In this document: positions 31,180 through 39,947 of the stretch, piece after piece | Layout of the letters: every line of letters starts with the position of its first letter | Numbering within the stretch: the stretch's first letter is position 1 | From: Pseudomonas sp. K2I15 | Lineage (GTDB): Bacteria > Pseudomonadota > Gammaproteobacteria > Pseudomonadales > Pseudomonadaceae | NCBI RefSeq assembly: GCF_002204795.1 | Contig: NZ_NIXO01000053.1 | Span: 1-43,824, forward strand | DNA: 43,824 bases | Direction: 5' to 3' | Program-made: the position numbers and the translations under genes | The notes under the pieces: generated by a model | What the model saw: only the letters and a program-made list of their open reading frames with translations | What the model was told of the DNA's origin: nothing | Database searches by the model: none

Positions 31180-32181
31180 TTGAACGCACCCATAGAACCA
31201 CATCGTTTCCTCCTCGAGCCCTTTGAGGCTCGCCGTTTCGCCAATCTGTGCGGACAGTTCGACGAGCACCTGCGCCTGATCGAACAACGCCTGAGCATCG
31301 AGATCCGCAACCGCGGCAATCAATTCGAGCTTATTGGTGAGCCCGAACACACCACCTCGGCAGAAAACCTTCTGCGCCGCCTCTACCGGGAAACCAAAGG
31401 TAGCGAGCTGTCGCCCGAAACGGTGCACCTGTACCTGCAGGAATCTGCGGTGCAAGACCTGGCCAACAACCCGGTGGCCGAGGCCAGCGTGGCCCTGCGC
31501 ACCAAAAAAGGCATGATTCGCCCTCGCGGCTTGAATCAGCAGCGCTACGTCAAAGAGATCCTGGGCAACGACATCAACTTCGGCATCGGCCCGGCCGGTA
31601 CCGGCAAGACCTACCTGGCCGTGGCCTGTGCGGTCGACGCCCTGGAGCGCGAGCAGGTACGACGCATCCTGCTGGTGCGCCCGGCGGTGGAAGCCGGCGA
31701 GAAACTGGGCTTTTTGCCCGGCGACCTGGCCCAGAAGATCGACCCGTACCTGCGCCCGCTCTACGACGCCCTCTACGAGATGCTCGGCTTCGAATACGTG
31801 GCCAAGCTGATTGAGCGCCAGGTGATCGAGATCGCCCCGCTGGCCTACATGCGCGGCCGTACGCTGAACAACAGCTTCATCATTCTCGACGAAAGCCAGA
31901 ACACCACCGTCGAGCAGATGAAAATGTTCCTGACCCGGATCGGCTTCGGCTCCACGGCCGTGATCACCGGCGACGTCACCCAGGTCGACCTGCCCAAAGG
32001 CACCAAGTCGGGCCTGGCCCAGGTGATCGACGTGCTCAAGGATGTGCCGGGGATCAGCTTCACCCACTTCATGCCCAAAGACGTGGTACGTCACCCGTTG
32101 GTGCAGCGCATTGTCGAAGCCTATGAGCGCTTCGAACACCGCGACGACCAACCGGCCAAGGACACTCGCCGCGATGCTTGA
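31180..32181 (+). CDS. ybeZ: PhoH-family ATPase YbeZ
   Basis: A 333-residue PhoH-like ATPase. Walker A is GPAGTGKTYLAVA (about residues 138-150) and Walker B FIILDESQNTT, with VITGDVTQVDLP as a further conserved site. PhoH proteins are linked to RNA handling, and YbeZ works with the ribonuclease YbeY encoded next. The N-terminal 100 residues (FLLEPFEARRFANLCGQFDEHLRLIEQRL) form a KH-like region. The start is TTG at 31180; no ATG lies nearby and the N-terminus fits homologues. Its end overlaps ybeY by 8 bp. Confidence 0.93.
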   Translation: MNAPIEPHRFLLEPFEARRFANLCGQFDEHLRLIEQRLSIEIRNRGNQFELIGEPEHTTSAENLLRRLYRETKGSELSPETVHLYLQESAVQDLANNPVAEASVALRTKKGMIRPRGLNQQRYVKEILGNDINFGIGPAGTGKTYLAVACAVDALEREQVRRILLVRPAVEAGEKLGFLPGDLAQKIDPYLRPLYDALYEMLGFEYVAKLIERQVIEIAPLAYMRGRTLNNSFIILDESQNTTVEQMKMFLTRIGFGSTAVITGDVTQVDLPKGTKSGLAQVIDVLKDVPGISFTHFMPKDVVRHPLVQRIVEAYERFEHRDDQPAKDTRRDA

Positions 32182-32632
32182 GCTTGACCTGCAACTGGCC
32201 ACCAAAGCGCCCGCCCCCAGCGAAGAACAGTTCCGCCAATGGTGCACACTGGCCCTGCGCCAGCGCACCGCCGACTCGGAACTGACCATTCGCCTGGTAG
32301 ACGAGCCCGAAGGCCGTGAACTGAATCACACCTGGCGACAAAAAGACTACGCGACCAACGTGCTGTCGTTTCCCGCTGACGTACCCGACGAACTGCTGGA
32401 TATCCCATTGCTGGGCGACCTGGTGATCTGCGTCGAGGTGGTCGAGCGGGAAGCCACGGAACAGGGCAAGGAACTTGAGGCCCATTGGGCCCATCTAGTC
32501 ATCCACGGCTGCTTGCATCTCTTGGGTTACGACCATATAGACGATGAAGAAGCCGAAGAAATGGAAGCACTGGAACGAACGTTGCTTGCAGAATTGGGTC
32601 ATCGTGATCCTTATGCAGACGACGAAAACTGA
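32174..32632 (+). CDS. ybeY: Endoribonuclease YbeY
   Basis: A 152-residue single-strand-specific metallo-endoribonuclease needed for 16S rRNA 3' maturation and ribosome quality control. The zinc site HGCLHLLGYDH (H-x3-H-x5-H) is intact, and NHTWRQKDYATNVLSFP is the conserved substrate-cleft segment. The ATG at 32174 overlaps the ybeZ end by 8 bp, with AAGGA inside the ybeZ coding sequence, indicating translational coupling. CorC and Lnt genes follow in the same direction. Confidence 0.96.
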   Translation: MLELDLQLATKAPAPSEEQFRQWCTLALRQRTADSELTIRLVDEPEGRELNHTWRQKDYATNVLSFPADVPDELLDIPLLGDLVICVEVVEREATEQGKELEAHWAHLVIHGCLHLLGYDHIDDEEAEEMEALERTLLAELGHRDPYADDEN

Positions 32633-32674
32633 ACGACACTTAACTGAAACAACAAAGGATTTAGAGTAATCGCT

Positions 32675-33514
32675 ATGAGCGAAGACCGATCGAGCAACGG
32701 GCAAAAGTCATGGCTGGGGAAACTCACCCAGGCCTTTGCCCACGAGCCGAAAAACCGCCAGGAGCTGCTGGAGCTGCTGCGCGAGGCACATCAGAACAAG
32801 TTGCTGGACAGCGAAGCGCTGGCCATCGTCGAAGGCGCCATCCAGGTGGCTGACCTGCAAGTACGGGACATCATGGTTCCGCGCTCGCAGATGGTCAGCA
32901 TCAAGGCGACCCAGACCCCTCGGGAATTCCTCCCGGCCGTCATCGACTCGGCGCACTCGCGCTACCCGGTGATCGGCGAAAGCCATGACGACGTCATGGG
33001 CGTCCTGCTGGCCAAGGACCTGCTGCCGCTGATCCTCAAGGAGAACGGCGACAGCTTCAACATCAAGGACCTGCTGCGTCCTGCCACCTTCGTCCCCGAA
33101 TCCAAGCGCCTGAATGTGCTGCTGCGCGAATTTCGTGCGAACCACAATCACATGGCCATCGTGATTGATGAATACGGCGGTGTTGCTGGCTTGGTAACCA
33201 TTGAAGACGTGCTGGAACAAATCGTCGGCGACATCGAAGACGAACATGACGTTGAAGAAGACAGCTACATCAAGCCGCTGCCCAGCGGTGATTTCCTGGT
33301 CAAGGCCCTGACGCCGATCGAGAACTTCAACGAGTTCTTCGACAGCGAATTCTCCGACGATGAATTCGACACCGTCGGCGGCCTGGTGATGAGTGCGTTC
33401 GGGCACCTGCCCAAGCGTAACGAGACCACGGAAATCGGCGCCTATCGCTTCCGCATCCTGAATGCCGACAGCCGCCGGATCCACCTGATTCGCCTGACAC
33501 CTATTGCCCGCTAA
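32675..33514 (+). CDS. corC: CBS-domain protein CorC (HlyC/CorC family)
   Basis: A 279-residue cytoplasmic protein with two CBS domains (about 65-190: VRDIMVPRSQMVSIKATQT and VIDEYGGVAGLVTIEDVLEQIVGDIEDE). A C-terminal CorC_HlyC domain follows (about 200-279: DFDS-type FFDSEFSDDEFDTVGGLVM). It lacks the DUF21 membrane domain of larger relatives. It has been linked to magnesium and cobalt efflux and to envelope functions; the molecular role is unsettled. It sits 42 bp after ybeY and 8 bp before lnt, an order kept in many gamma-proteobacteria. Confidence 0.93.
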   Translation: MSEDRSSNGQKSWLGKLTQAFAHEPKNRQELLELLREAHQNKLLDSEALAIVEGAIQVADLQVRDIMVPRSQMVSIKATQTPREFLPAVIDSAHSRYPVIGESHDDVMGVLLAKDLLPLILKENGDSFNIKDLLRPATFVPESKRLNVLLREFRANHNHMAIVIDEYGGVAGLVTIEDVLEQIVGDIEDEHDVEEDSYIKPLPSGDFLVKALTPIENFNEFFDSEFSDDEFDTVGGLVMSAFGHLPKRNETTEIGAYRFRILNADSRRIHLIRLTPIAR

Positions 33515-33522
33515 GGACTGAC

Positions 33523-35046
33523 ATGCGCCGTATGATTGCACCCGGCTGGCCCGGTAACTTGCTGGCCGTGGTGGCCGGCGCCATCACTACCCTGGCGCTG
33601 GCGCCGTTCGACCTTTGGCCGTTTGCGCTGGTGGCGGTCGGGTTCTTTTATGCGGGATTGCGTGAACTGACACCGCGCCAGGCCTTGTGGCGTGGCTGGT
33701 GTTTCGGTTTCGGCCTGTTTGGCGCCGGCACCAGCTGGATCTACTACAGCATTCACCACTTCGGCGGCGCTTCGGTGCTGCTGGCTGGCATGCTGATGCT
33801 GGCGTTTACGGCGGCGATTGCCTGGTTCTTCGCACTACCGGCCTGGCTGTGGGCACGCTGGCTGCGTCGCAACGAGGCGCCATTGGCCGATGCACTGGCC
33901 TTCGCGGCCTTGTGGGTTGGCCAGGAAGCGTTTCGCGGCTGGTTCCTCACCGGATTCCCTTGGCTCTACTCCGGTTACAGTCAGCTCGACGGCCCCCTCA
34001 CCGGCCTCGCGCCGTTGGGTGGCATGTGGCTGATTTCCTTTGCCCTGGCGCTGACTGCTGCACTGATCTTCAACCTGCCGCGCCTGCTGGCCGGCAAGCG
34101 CAACCTGTTCATCGGCGCGGGCTTGCTGCTGTTGGTGGCACCGTGGGCCATCGGCCTGGCACTCAAGCATCACGCCTGGACCACCCCCGCCGGCGCGCCA
34201 CTGACCGTGGCGGCAATCCAGGGCAACGTCGAACAAAGCATGAAGTGGGACCCCGAGCAGCTCAACGCGCAGCTCGCGCTGTACCGCGACATGAGCTTCA
34301 GCTCCAAGCCTGTCGACCTGCTGGTATGGCCGGAAACTGCCGTGCCGGTACTCAAGGAATCCGTCGAGGGTTACCTGGGCATGATGGGCAAGTTCGCCGC
34401 TGACCGGCACACCGCGCTGATCACCGGCGTGCCGATCCGCCAGGAAGTGCACCACCACAAGCGTTTCTTCAATGGCATCACCGTGGTGGGCGAAGGCGAT
34501 GGCACTTACCTGAAACAGAAGCTGGTGCCGTTTGGCGAATACGTGCCGTTGCAGGACATGTTGCGCGGCGTGATTGCCTTCTTCGACCTGCCGATGTCGG
34601 ACTTCGCCCGCGGCCCAGCCGACCAGGCACTGCTGCAAGCCAAGGGCTATCAGATTGCGCCGTTCATTTGCTATGAAGTGGTGTACCCGGAATTCGCCGC
34701 CAGCCTGTCGGCCCGTAGCGATTTGTTGCTGACCATCAGTAATGACACCTGGTTCGGCCGCTCCATCGGCCCGTTGCAGCATTTGCAGATGGCCCAGATG
34801 CGCGCCCTGGAAGCCGGTCGCTGGATGATTCGCGCCACCAACAACGGCGTCACCGGCCTGATCAACCCGTACGGGCAGATCACCGTGCAGATCCCGCAGT
34901 TTGAACGCGGGATTCTCTACGGTGAAGTGGTGCCGATGCACAACCTCACGCCGTACCTGCAATGGCGGTCGTGGCCGTTGATCATCCTGTGCCTTGGCCT
35001 GTTTGGTTGGGCGCTGTTGGCCGGGCGGATGTCCAAAACGGTCTGA
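33523..35046 (+). CDS. lnt: Apolipoprotein N-acyltransferase
   Basis: Adds the third acyl chain to lipoproteins at the periplasmic face of the inner membrane. The 507 residues form several N-terminal helices (about 1-200), a nitrilase-like periplasmic domain (about 225-470) and a final helix. The catalytic triad is visible: E271 in LLVWPETAVPV, a Lys in YLKQKLVPFGEYVP (K331 or K333) and C383 in PFICYEVVYPE. AAGGA precedes the ATG. It is last in the ybeZ-ybeY-corC-lnt operon, and a REP doublet follows. Confidence 0.96.
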   Translation: MRRMIAPGWPGNLLAVVAGAITTLALAPFDLWPFALVAVGFFYAGLRELTPRQALWRGWCFGFGLFGAGTSWIYYSIHHFGGASVLLAGMLMLAFTAAIAWFFALPAWLWARWLRRNEAPLADALAFAALWVGQEAFRGWFLTGFPWLYSGYSQLDGPLTGLAPLGGMWLISFALALTAALIFNLPRLLAGKRNLFIGAGLLLLVAPWAIGLALKHHAWTTPAGAPLTVAAIQGNVEQSMKWDPEQLNAQLALYRDMSFSSKPVDLLVWPETAVPVLKESVEGYLGMMGKFAADRHTALITGVPIRQEVHHHKRFFNGITVVGEGDGTYLKQKLVPFGEYVPLQDMLRGVIAFFDLPMSDFARGPADQALLQAKGYQIAPFICYEVVYPEFAASLSARSDLLLTISNDTWFGRSIGPLQHLQMAQMRALEAGRWMIRATNNGVTGLINPYGQITVQIPQFERGILYGEVVPMHNLTPYLQWRSWPLIILCLGLFGWALLAGRMSKTV

Positions 35047-35063
35047 CGGGGTAATACAAAACC

Positions 35064-35152
35064 TGTGGGAGCGGGCTTGCTCGCGAATACGGTGTGTCAG
35101 TCACTGGTGCTTTAACTGACAGACTGCATTCGCGAGCAAGCCCGCTCCCACA
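35064..35152. repeat. REP doublet, GGGCTTGCTCG-type
   Basis: Left arm from 35064 and inverse arm ending at 35152, both full length. The spacer begins CGGTGTGTCAGTCACT and is nearly the same as in the element at 43772, 8.7 kb away. It lies in the convergent gap between lnt and the YdcF-like gene. Confidence 0.9.
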
Positions 35153-35166
35153 TTTGCCCTGCGGTG

Positions 35167-35928
35167 TTACCTGTAAAACAATCGGTAACCCACCTGCCCC
35201 ACCGCTTCATTCAGCAACTGCCCGTTCTGCCATACCGACTTGAACTCCGGCATCCAGCCACCCAGTGGCCGGGCATTGTCTACGCCCAAAAAGCCTACCG
35301 GTGCCGAAACCACCGTGAACCCGGCCTTTTCGAAGCTCCAGCGCGAACGCGGCATGTGCCAGGCCTGAGTCACGACCACCACGCGCTTGACCCCCTGCGG
35401 CAACAAAATCTCGGCACTCATCTGCGCGTTTTCCCACGTGGTGCGGCTGCGCTCTTCTTTCCAGCGCACGCTCACGCCGAAGTCATCCTGCATCGACACC
35501 GCCATCAACTCCGCTTCGCTGGGCGGCGTGCCGTAATGCAAACCTCCAGAGGTCAGCACCGGCAAGCCCGAAGCCTTGGCCAATCTCGCCGCATAACGCT
35601 GACGCTCAAGGCCGACACCTGTCGGCTGATCGGAGCCCCAGGCCGGGTCCCCGCGCTCACGTCCCGAGCCTAAGATCACGATGGCATCAGCCCGCTGTGC
35701 CAGGGTCGCCCATTCGTCACGGGCCAAGGGCGGCTCGGTCTCCAGGGCCTTTGCCCCCCACTCCACCACCACCGGCAGGCTCATCAACCACATGCCGCCG
35801 AACCCCAGGGCAAAGCACAGCGCTGCCAGCCGCGGACGGCTGCGACGAAACCACCAGGCAAGGGCCAGCAACAGCAACAAAATGCCGGGCGGCAACAGCA
35901 ATTGTTTAATGAAGTAACGAATAGGCAT
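35167..35928 (-). CDS. YdcF/ElyC-like DUF218 membrane protein
   Basis: A 253-residue protein with two N-terminal membrane helices (about 8-26 and 33-50) and a DUF218 domain in the periplasm. DUF218 motifs are AIVILGSGRERGD, VLTSGGLHYGTPPSEAELM, EERSRTTWENAQMSAEIL and VVVTQAWHMPRSRWSFEKAGF. ElyC, the best studied relative, affects peptidoglycan and lipid-carrier metabolism; the role here is inferred only from family. GGAG is the ribosome site for the ATG at 35928, but site and start are part of a 10-bp perfect stem-loop. It converges on lnt. Confidence 0.9.
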   Translation of the reverse strand: MPIRYFIKQLLLPPGILLLLLALAWWFRRSRPRLAALCFALGFGGMWLMSLPVVVEWGAKALETEPPLARDEWATLAQRADAIVILGSGRERGDPAWGSDQPTGVGLERQRYAARLAKASGLPVLTSGGLHYGTPPSEAELMAVSMQDDFGVSVRWKEERSRTTWENAQMSAEILLPQGVKRVVVVTQAWHMPRSRWSFEKAGFTVVSAPVGFLGVDNARPLGGWMPEFKSVWQNGQLLNEAVGQVGYRLFYR

Positions 35929-35951
35929 CGGGCATCTCCAAAGATGCCCGA
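35928..35951 (-). promoter_or_regulatory. Perfect stem-loop over the start of the YdcF-like gene
   Basis: TCGGGCATCT (35928-35937) and AGATGCCCGA (35942-35951) are exact inverses with a 4-base loop. On the minus-strand mRNA the GGAG site spans loop and stem, and the A of the start codon is the last paired base. It could reduce initiation or, as DNA, act as an operator. Confidence 0.6.
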
Positions 35952-36027
35952 AGCCTAAGGTGTAACGGGGTTTAGCGACAATCTTTACAAGAGCACACTT
36001 TGAGAAGGTTACAGATAACGCGGTACT

Positions 36028-36345
36028 TCATTTGAAACGCACGGACCGGAGTTTTTCCGGGCTGCGACCGGCCGACACATCCTTGAGCCATACCACCTTG
36101 GCCGAGCGCGAAAGCTCCTGGGCTGGCGGGGAGGCCATGCCATGGGACGCGCGATGCTCATTCAACTCCAGATACACCCTGATCACGTCCAGCTCTGCCT
36201 GGCTCAAGCCACGCAGTTCCAACTCCAGAGGCCGCTCATCACACAATCGGCCTGCGGTTTTTGCTGCATCCAGTGCTCGACCCAAACGGTCGATCAGTCC
36301 TTCGTACACCTGCGGTTTCGTTAAAGTTCGCTGCGAATCAACCAT
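36028..36345 (-). CDS. Small hypothetical protein next to leuS
   Basis: A 105-residue soluble protein that I do not recognise. It is predicted mainly helical: VYEGLIDRLGRALDAAKTAGRL, then ELELRGLSQAELDVIRVYLELNEHRA, then a basic C-terminal tail (VWLKDVSAGRSPEKLRSVRFK). It has no signal peptide, membrane helix or metal motif. A GAGGTGAGGG site directly precedes the ATG, which supports a real gene. It is leftward, followed after 99 bases by the YdcF-like gene, and divergent from leuS. Confidence 0.75.
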   Translation of the reverse strand: MVDSQRTLTKPQVYEGLIDRLGRALDAAKTAGRLCDERPLELELRGLSQAELDVIRVYLELNEHRASHGMASPPAQELSRSAKVVWLKDVSAGRSPEKLRSVRFK

Positions 36346-36606
36346 CCCTCACCTCATTGAAGATAAGAATCACTCCCCACTCAACAGCGTAGCCCTGCTG
36401 GCCCTGCCTGCCTGACGCCGCGACCAACGGCCTCGGCGGCGCAATCAGGGTTTCCCTCGATAGAGTGGGGTCATGTATGCTACGGCGCTTCCTGTAACTC
36501 CACTTCCCGCAGGGTTTGGGCACGGACGCGCCGCTTTTTGGTGTCGATCAACCTGAACGTTGCACCGAAGAGGATTAGGCCACCCCTATTCAGTTCAAAA
36601 GTAGCC
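36346..36606 (+). promoter_or_regulatory. leuS upstream region
   Basis: This 261-base gap shows no gene. TGTATGCT at about 36474-36481 is an extended -10 candidate with a poor -35. I see no T-box, attenuator or leader peptide rich in Leu codons. Confidence 0.3.
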
Positions 36607-39213
36607 ATGCACGAACAATATCAGCCCCGTGAAATAGAAAATGCCGCCCAGTCGTTCTGGGATGAGCAAAAGTCCTTTGAAGTCAGTGAACAGCCAGGCA
36701 AGGAGACTTTCTATTGCCTATCGATGTTCCCTTACCCCAGCGGCAAGCTACACATGGGGCATGTGCGCAACTACACCATCGGCGACGTAATCTCCCGCTA
36801 CCAGCGCATGCTGGGCAAGAATGTCCTGCAACCCATGGGTTGGGACGCCTTCGGCATGCCGGCAGAAAACGCCGCGATGAAGAACAACGTAGCGCCCGCC
36901 AAGTGGACCTACGAAAACATCGCCTACATGAAGACCCAGCTGCGCAGCCTGGGCCTGGCGGTGGACTGGTCCCGCGAGGTGACCACCTGCAAGCCTGATT
37001 ACTACCGCTGGGAACAATGGCTGTTCACTCGCCTGTTCGAAAAAGGCGTGATCTACAAAAAGAGCGGCACCGTCAACTGGGACCCGGTGGACCAGACTGT
37101 GCTGGCCAACGAACAAGTGATCGACGGCCGCGGCTGGCGCTCCGGCGCGCTGATCGAAAAGCGCGAAATCCCGATGTACTACTTCAAAATCACCGCTTAC
37201 GCGGATGAACTCTTGTCGAGCCTCGACGACTTGCCGGGCTGGCCCGAGCAGGTCAAGACCATGCAACGCAACTGGATCGGCAAGTCCCGTGGCATGGAAG
37301 TGCAGTTCCCCTACAACGTCGACTCCATCGGCGCAGAAGGCGTACTGAAAGTCTTCACCACCCGTCCGGACACCCTGATGGGCGCGACCTACGTCGCCGT
37401 AGCCGCCGAACACCCGCTGGCCACCCAGGCCGCGCAGAACAACCCTGAGCTGCAGGCGTTCATCGCCGAATGCAAAGGCGGCAGCGTTGCCGAAGCCGAC
37501 GTCGCCACCCAAGAGAAAAAAGGCCTGCCGACTTCGTTGTTCGTCGAGCACCCGCTGACCGGCGAGAAGCTGCCGGTATGGGTCGCCAACTATGTGCTGA
37601 TGCACTATGGCGATGGCGCCGTAATGGCTGTGCCGGCTCACGACGAGCGCGATTTCGAATTCGCCACCAAATACGGTTTGCCGATCAAGTCCGTGGTGCG
37701 CACCAGTTCCGGTGACACCAACCCCGCTCCGTGGCAAGACGCCTACGGCGAGCACGGCGAACTGATCAACTCCGCCGAGTTCGACGGCCTGGATTTCGAA
37801 GGCGCCTTCGACGCCATCGAAGTGGCGCTGATCAAGAAAAACCTCGGTGCCTCGCGCACCCAGTTCCGCCTGCGTGACTGGGGCATCAGCCGCCAACGCT
37901 ACTGGGGCTGCCCGATCCCGATCATCCACTGCGAAACCTGCGGTGACGTGCCGGTGCCGGAAGACCAACTGCCCGTGGTGCTGCCGGAAGACGTCGTGCC
38001 CGACGGCGCCGGCTCGCCCTTGGCACGCATGCCCGAGTTCTACGAGTGCGCCTGCCCGAAATGCGGCGCCCCGGCCAAGCGTGAAACCGACACCATGGAC
38101 ACCTTCGTGGAGTCCTCGTGGTACTACGCCCGCTACGCCTCGCCGCACTATGAAGGCGGCCTGGTGGAAAAATCCGCGGCCGACCACTGGCTGCCAGTGG
38201 ACCAGTACATCGGCGGTATCGAACACGCCATCCTTCACCTGCTGTACGCGCGCTTCTTCCACAAGCTGATGCGTGACGAAGGCCTGGTCAGCTCCGACGA
38301 GCCGTTCAAGAACCTGCTGACCCAAGGCATGGTGATTGCCGAGACTTACTACCGTCGCGAAGCCAATGGCGCCTACACCTGGTTCAACCCGGCGGACGTC
38401 GAGTTGGAGCGTGACAGTAAAGCCAAGGTTATCAGCGCCAAGTTGATCTCCGACGGCCTGCCGGTGGAAATCGGCGGCACCGAGAAGATGGCCAAGTCGA
38501 AGAACAATGGCGTCGATCCGCAGTCGATGATCGACCAGTTCGGCGCAGACACCTGCCGCCTGTTCATGATGTTCGCCTCGCCGCCTGACATGAGCGCCGA
38601 ATGGTCCGACTCCGGCGTCGAGGGTTCGCACCGTTTCCTCAAGCGCGTCTGGCGCCTGGCGCACGCCCATGTCAGCCAGGGCCTGCCGGGCAAACTGGAC
38701 GTTGCAGCGCTGAACGATGAGCAGAAAGCCATTCGCCGCAGCACCCACCTGGCCATCAAACACGCCAGCCAGGACGTGGGCCAGCACCACAAATTCAACA
38801 CCGCCATCGCCCAGGTGATGACGCTGATGAACGTGCTGGAAAAAGCGCCGCAGGCAACCGAACAAGACCGCGCGCTGGTACAGGAAGGCCTGGAAACAGT
38901 CACCCTGCTGCTGGCTCCGATCACGCCGCACATCAGCCACGACCTGTGGAGCCGGTTGGGCCACAGCGGCGCCGTCATCGATGCCGGCTGGCCGGTGCAG
39001 GATGACAGCGCCCTGGTACAAGACACGCTGCAACTGGTGATTCAGGTCAACGGCAAGCTGCGTGGCCAGATCGACATGCCGGCCAGCGCCAGCCGTGAAG
39101 AAGTCGAAGCCGCCGCACGTGCCAATGAGAACGTGTTGCGCTTCACCGAAGGGCTGACGATCCGCAAAGTGATCGTGGTACCCGGCAAACTGGTCAATAT
39201 CGTCGCTAGCTAA
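36607..39213 (+). CDS. leuS: Leucyl-tRNA synthetase
   Basis: Class Ia synthetase that charges tRNA-Leu. The protein is 868 residues. The HIGH-type motif is PYPSGKLHMGHVRNY (about 42-56) and the KMSKS loop reads EKMAKSKNNGVDP. The CP1 editing domain between them is marked by TTRPDTLMGATYVA and the conserved Asp near AVPAHDERDFEFA. CETCGDVPVP and CPKCGAPAKRETDTMDTFVESSWYY belong to the zinc-binding insert. The anticodon-binding and C-terminal domains complete the protein. I start at the ATG at 36607 (MHEQYQPREIE); the 23 open codons upstream are not family-like. It leads a rightward group with lptE and holA. Confidence 0.97.
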   Translation: MHEQYQPREIENAAQSFWDEQKSFEVSEQPGKETFYCLSMFPYPSGKLHMGHVRNYTIGDVISRYQRMLGKNVLQPMGWDAFGMPAENAAMKNNVAPAKWTYENIAYMKTQLRSLGLAVDWSREVTTCKPDYYRWEQWLFTRLFEKGVIYKKSGTVNWDPVDQTVLANEQVIDGRGWRSGALIEKREIPMYYFKITAYADELLSSLDDLPGWPEQVKTMQRNWIGKSRGMEVQFPYNVDSIGAEGVLKVFTTRPDTLMGATYVAVAAEHPLATQAAQNNPELQAFIAECKGGSVAEADVATQEKKGLPTSLFVEHPLTGEKLPVWVANYVLMHYGDGAVMAVPAHDERDFEFATKYGLPIKSVVRTSSGDTNPAPWQDAYGEHGELINSAEFDGLDFEGAFDAIEVALIKKNLGASRTQFRLRDWGISRQRYWGCPIPIIHCETCGDVPVPEDQLPVVLPEDVVPDGAGSPLARMPEFYECACPKCGAPAKRETDTMDTFVESSWYYARYASPHYEGGLVEKSAADHWLPVDQYIGGIEHAILHLLYARFFHKLMRDEGLVSSDEPFKNLLTQGMVIAETYYRREANGAYTWFNPADVELERDSKAKVISAKLISDGLPVEIGGTEKMAKSKNNGVDPQSMIDQFGADTCRLFMMFASPPDMSAEWSDSGVEGSHRFLKRVWRLAHAHVSQGLPGKLDVAALNDEQKAIRRSTHLAIKHASQDVGQHHKFNTAIAQVMTLMNVLEKAPQATEQDRALVQEGLETVTLLLAPITPHISHDLWSRLGHSGAVIDAGWPVQDDSALVQDTLQLVIQVNGKLRGQIDMPASASREEVEAAARANENVLRFTEGLTIRKVIVVPGKLVNIVAS

Positions 39214-39221
39214 TCGGATCG

Positions 39222-39246
39222 GGCGCCAGGGCATTACCCTGGCGCC
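39222..39246 (+). terminator. Hairpin after leuS
   Basis: GGCGCCAGGG (39222-39231) and CCCTGGCGCC (39237-39246) are exact inverses with a 5-base loop, 9 bases after the stop. No T-run follows, so it may pause or protect the mRNA 3' end rather than terminate; lptE starts 57 bases on. Confidence 0.5.
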
Positions 39247-39302
39247 GAACAAAACCTCCAGGGCCTCGATAAGGCCCACATGGTTTCAAGGGGAGCATCA
39301 AA

Positions 39303-39908
39303 ATGATCAAACGCAATCTGCTGGTTATGGGCCTTGCCGTGCTATTGAGCGCTTGCGGCTTCCAGCTGCGCGGCACCGGCCACACCGACCTGGCGATCAA
39401 GGAACTGGACGTCACCGCCCGCAACTCCTACGGCGAGACGGTGCAACAGCTGCGCCAGGTCCTGGAAAGCAGTGGGGTAAAAGTCTATTCAGGCGCGGCT
39501 TACAAACTGAACCTGCTGGATGAAAAAGAAGACCAACGCAGCCTCAGCTATGCCAGTGCCGGGCGTGCTTCGGACAACGAGCTGAGCACCACGCTCTACT
39601 TCGAGATCCAGGGCCATGACCACCTGCCGCTGATGGGCGACAAAATCGTGGTGCAGAAAGTCGTGAGCCACGACGGCAACAACCTGGTGGGTTCGGACTC
39701 CGAAGTGACTCAGGTGCGTAAGGAAATGCGTCGCGAGCTGGTGCAGCGCATGGTTCTGCGCCTGCAACTGATCACACCGGAGAAACTGGACCAACTGCAG
39801 CAAACTGCAGATGCCAAGGCCAAAGCGGATGCTGATGCACTGAAAGCTGCGCAAGAATACGAGAACAGCCAGCCGAAACAGTCGCCTATTGAAGTCCCTG
39901 CTGAGTAA
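39303..39908 (+). CDS. lptE: LPS-assembly lipoprotein LptE
   Basis: Outer-membrane lipoprotein that plugs LptD and delivers LPS to the surface. It has 201 residues, with lipobox LLSAC (Cys about 18) directly followed by the family signature GFQLRGTG. The body shows the LptE sequence pattern (GVKVYSGAAYKLNLLDEKEDQRSLSY, KVVSHDGNNLVGSDSEVTQVRKEMRRELVQRMVLRL). The last 40 residues form an Ala/Lys/Asp-rich helix and polar tail (ADAKAKADADALKAAQEYE), longer than in E. coli LptE. AAGGGGAG precedes the ATG. Confidence 0.95.
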   Translation: MIKRNLLVMGLAVLLSACGFQLRGTGHTDLAIKELDVTARNSYGETVQQLRQVLESSGVKVYSGAAYKLNLLDEKEDQRSLSYASAGRASDNELSTTLYFEIQGHDHLPLMGDKIVVQKVVSHDGNNLVGSDSEVTQVRKEMRRELVQRMVLRLQLITPEKLDQLQQTADAKAKADADALKAAQEYENSQPKQSPIEVPAE

Positions 39909-39913
39909 GCCAG

Positions 39914-39936
39914 ACGGGGCGCTTGATGCGCCCCGT
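39914..39936 (+). terminator. Hairpin between lptE and holA
   Basis: ACGGGGCGC (39914-39922) pairs exactly with GCGCCCCGT (39928-39936) over a 5-base loop. It ends 11 bases before the holA ATG and is followed by TTCGCC only, so termination would be partial. Confidence 0.5.
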
Positions 39937-39947
39937 TCGCCCTGCCT

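Noticed and set aside
36346..36606. T-box or leucine attenuator before leuS
   Set aside because: No T-box sequence, no terminator with T-run and no Leu-rich leader peptide were seen.
36748..39279. 843-codon open frame on the strand opposite leuS
   Set aside because: It mirrors leuS almost fully, has low-complexity His/Gln/Val-rich translation and no domain. Long antisense frames are common in GC-rich genes.
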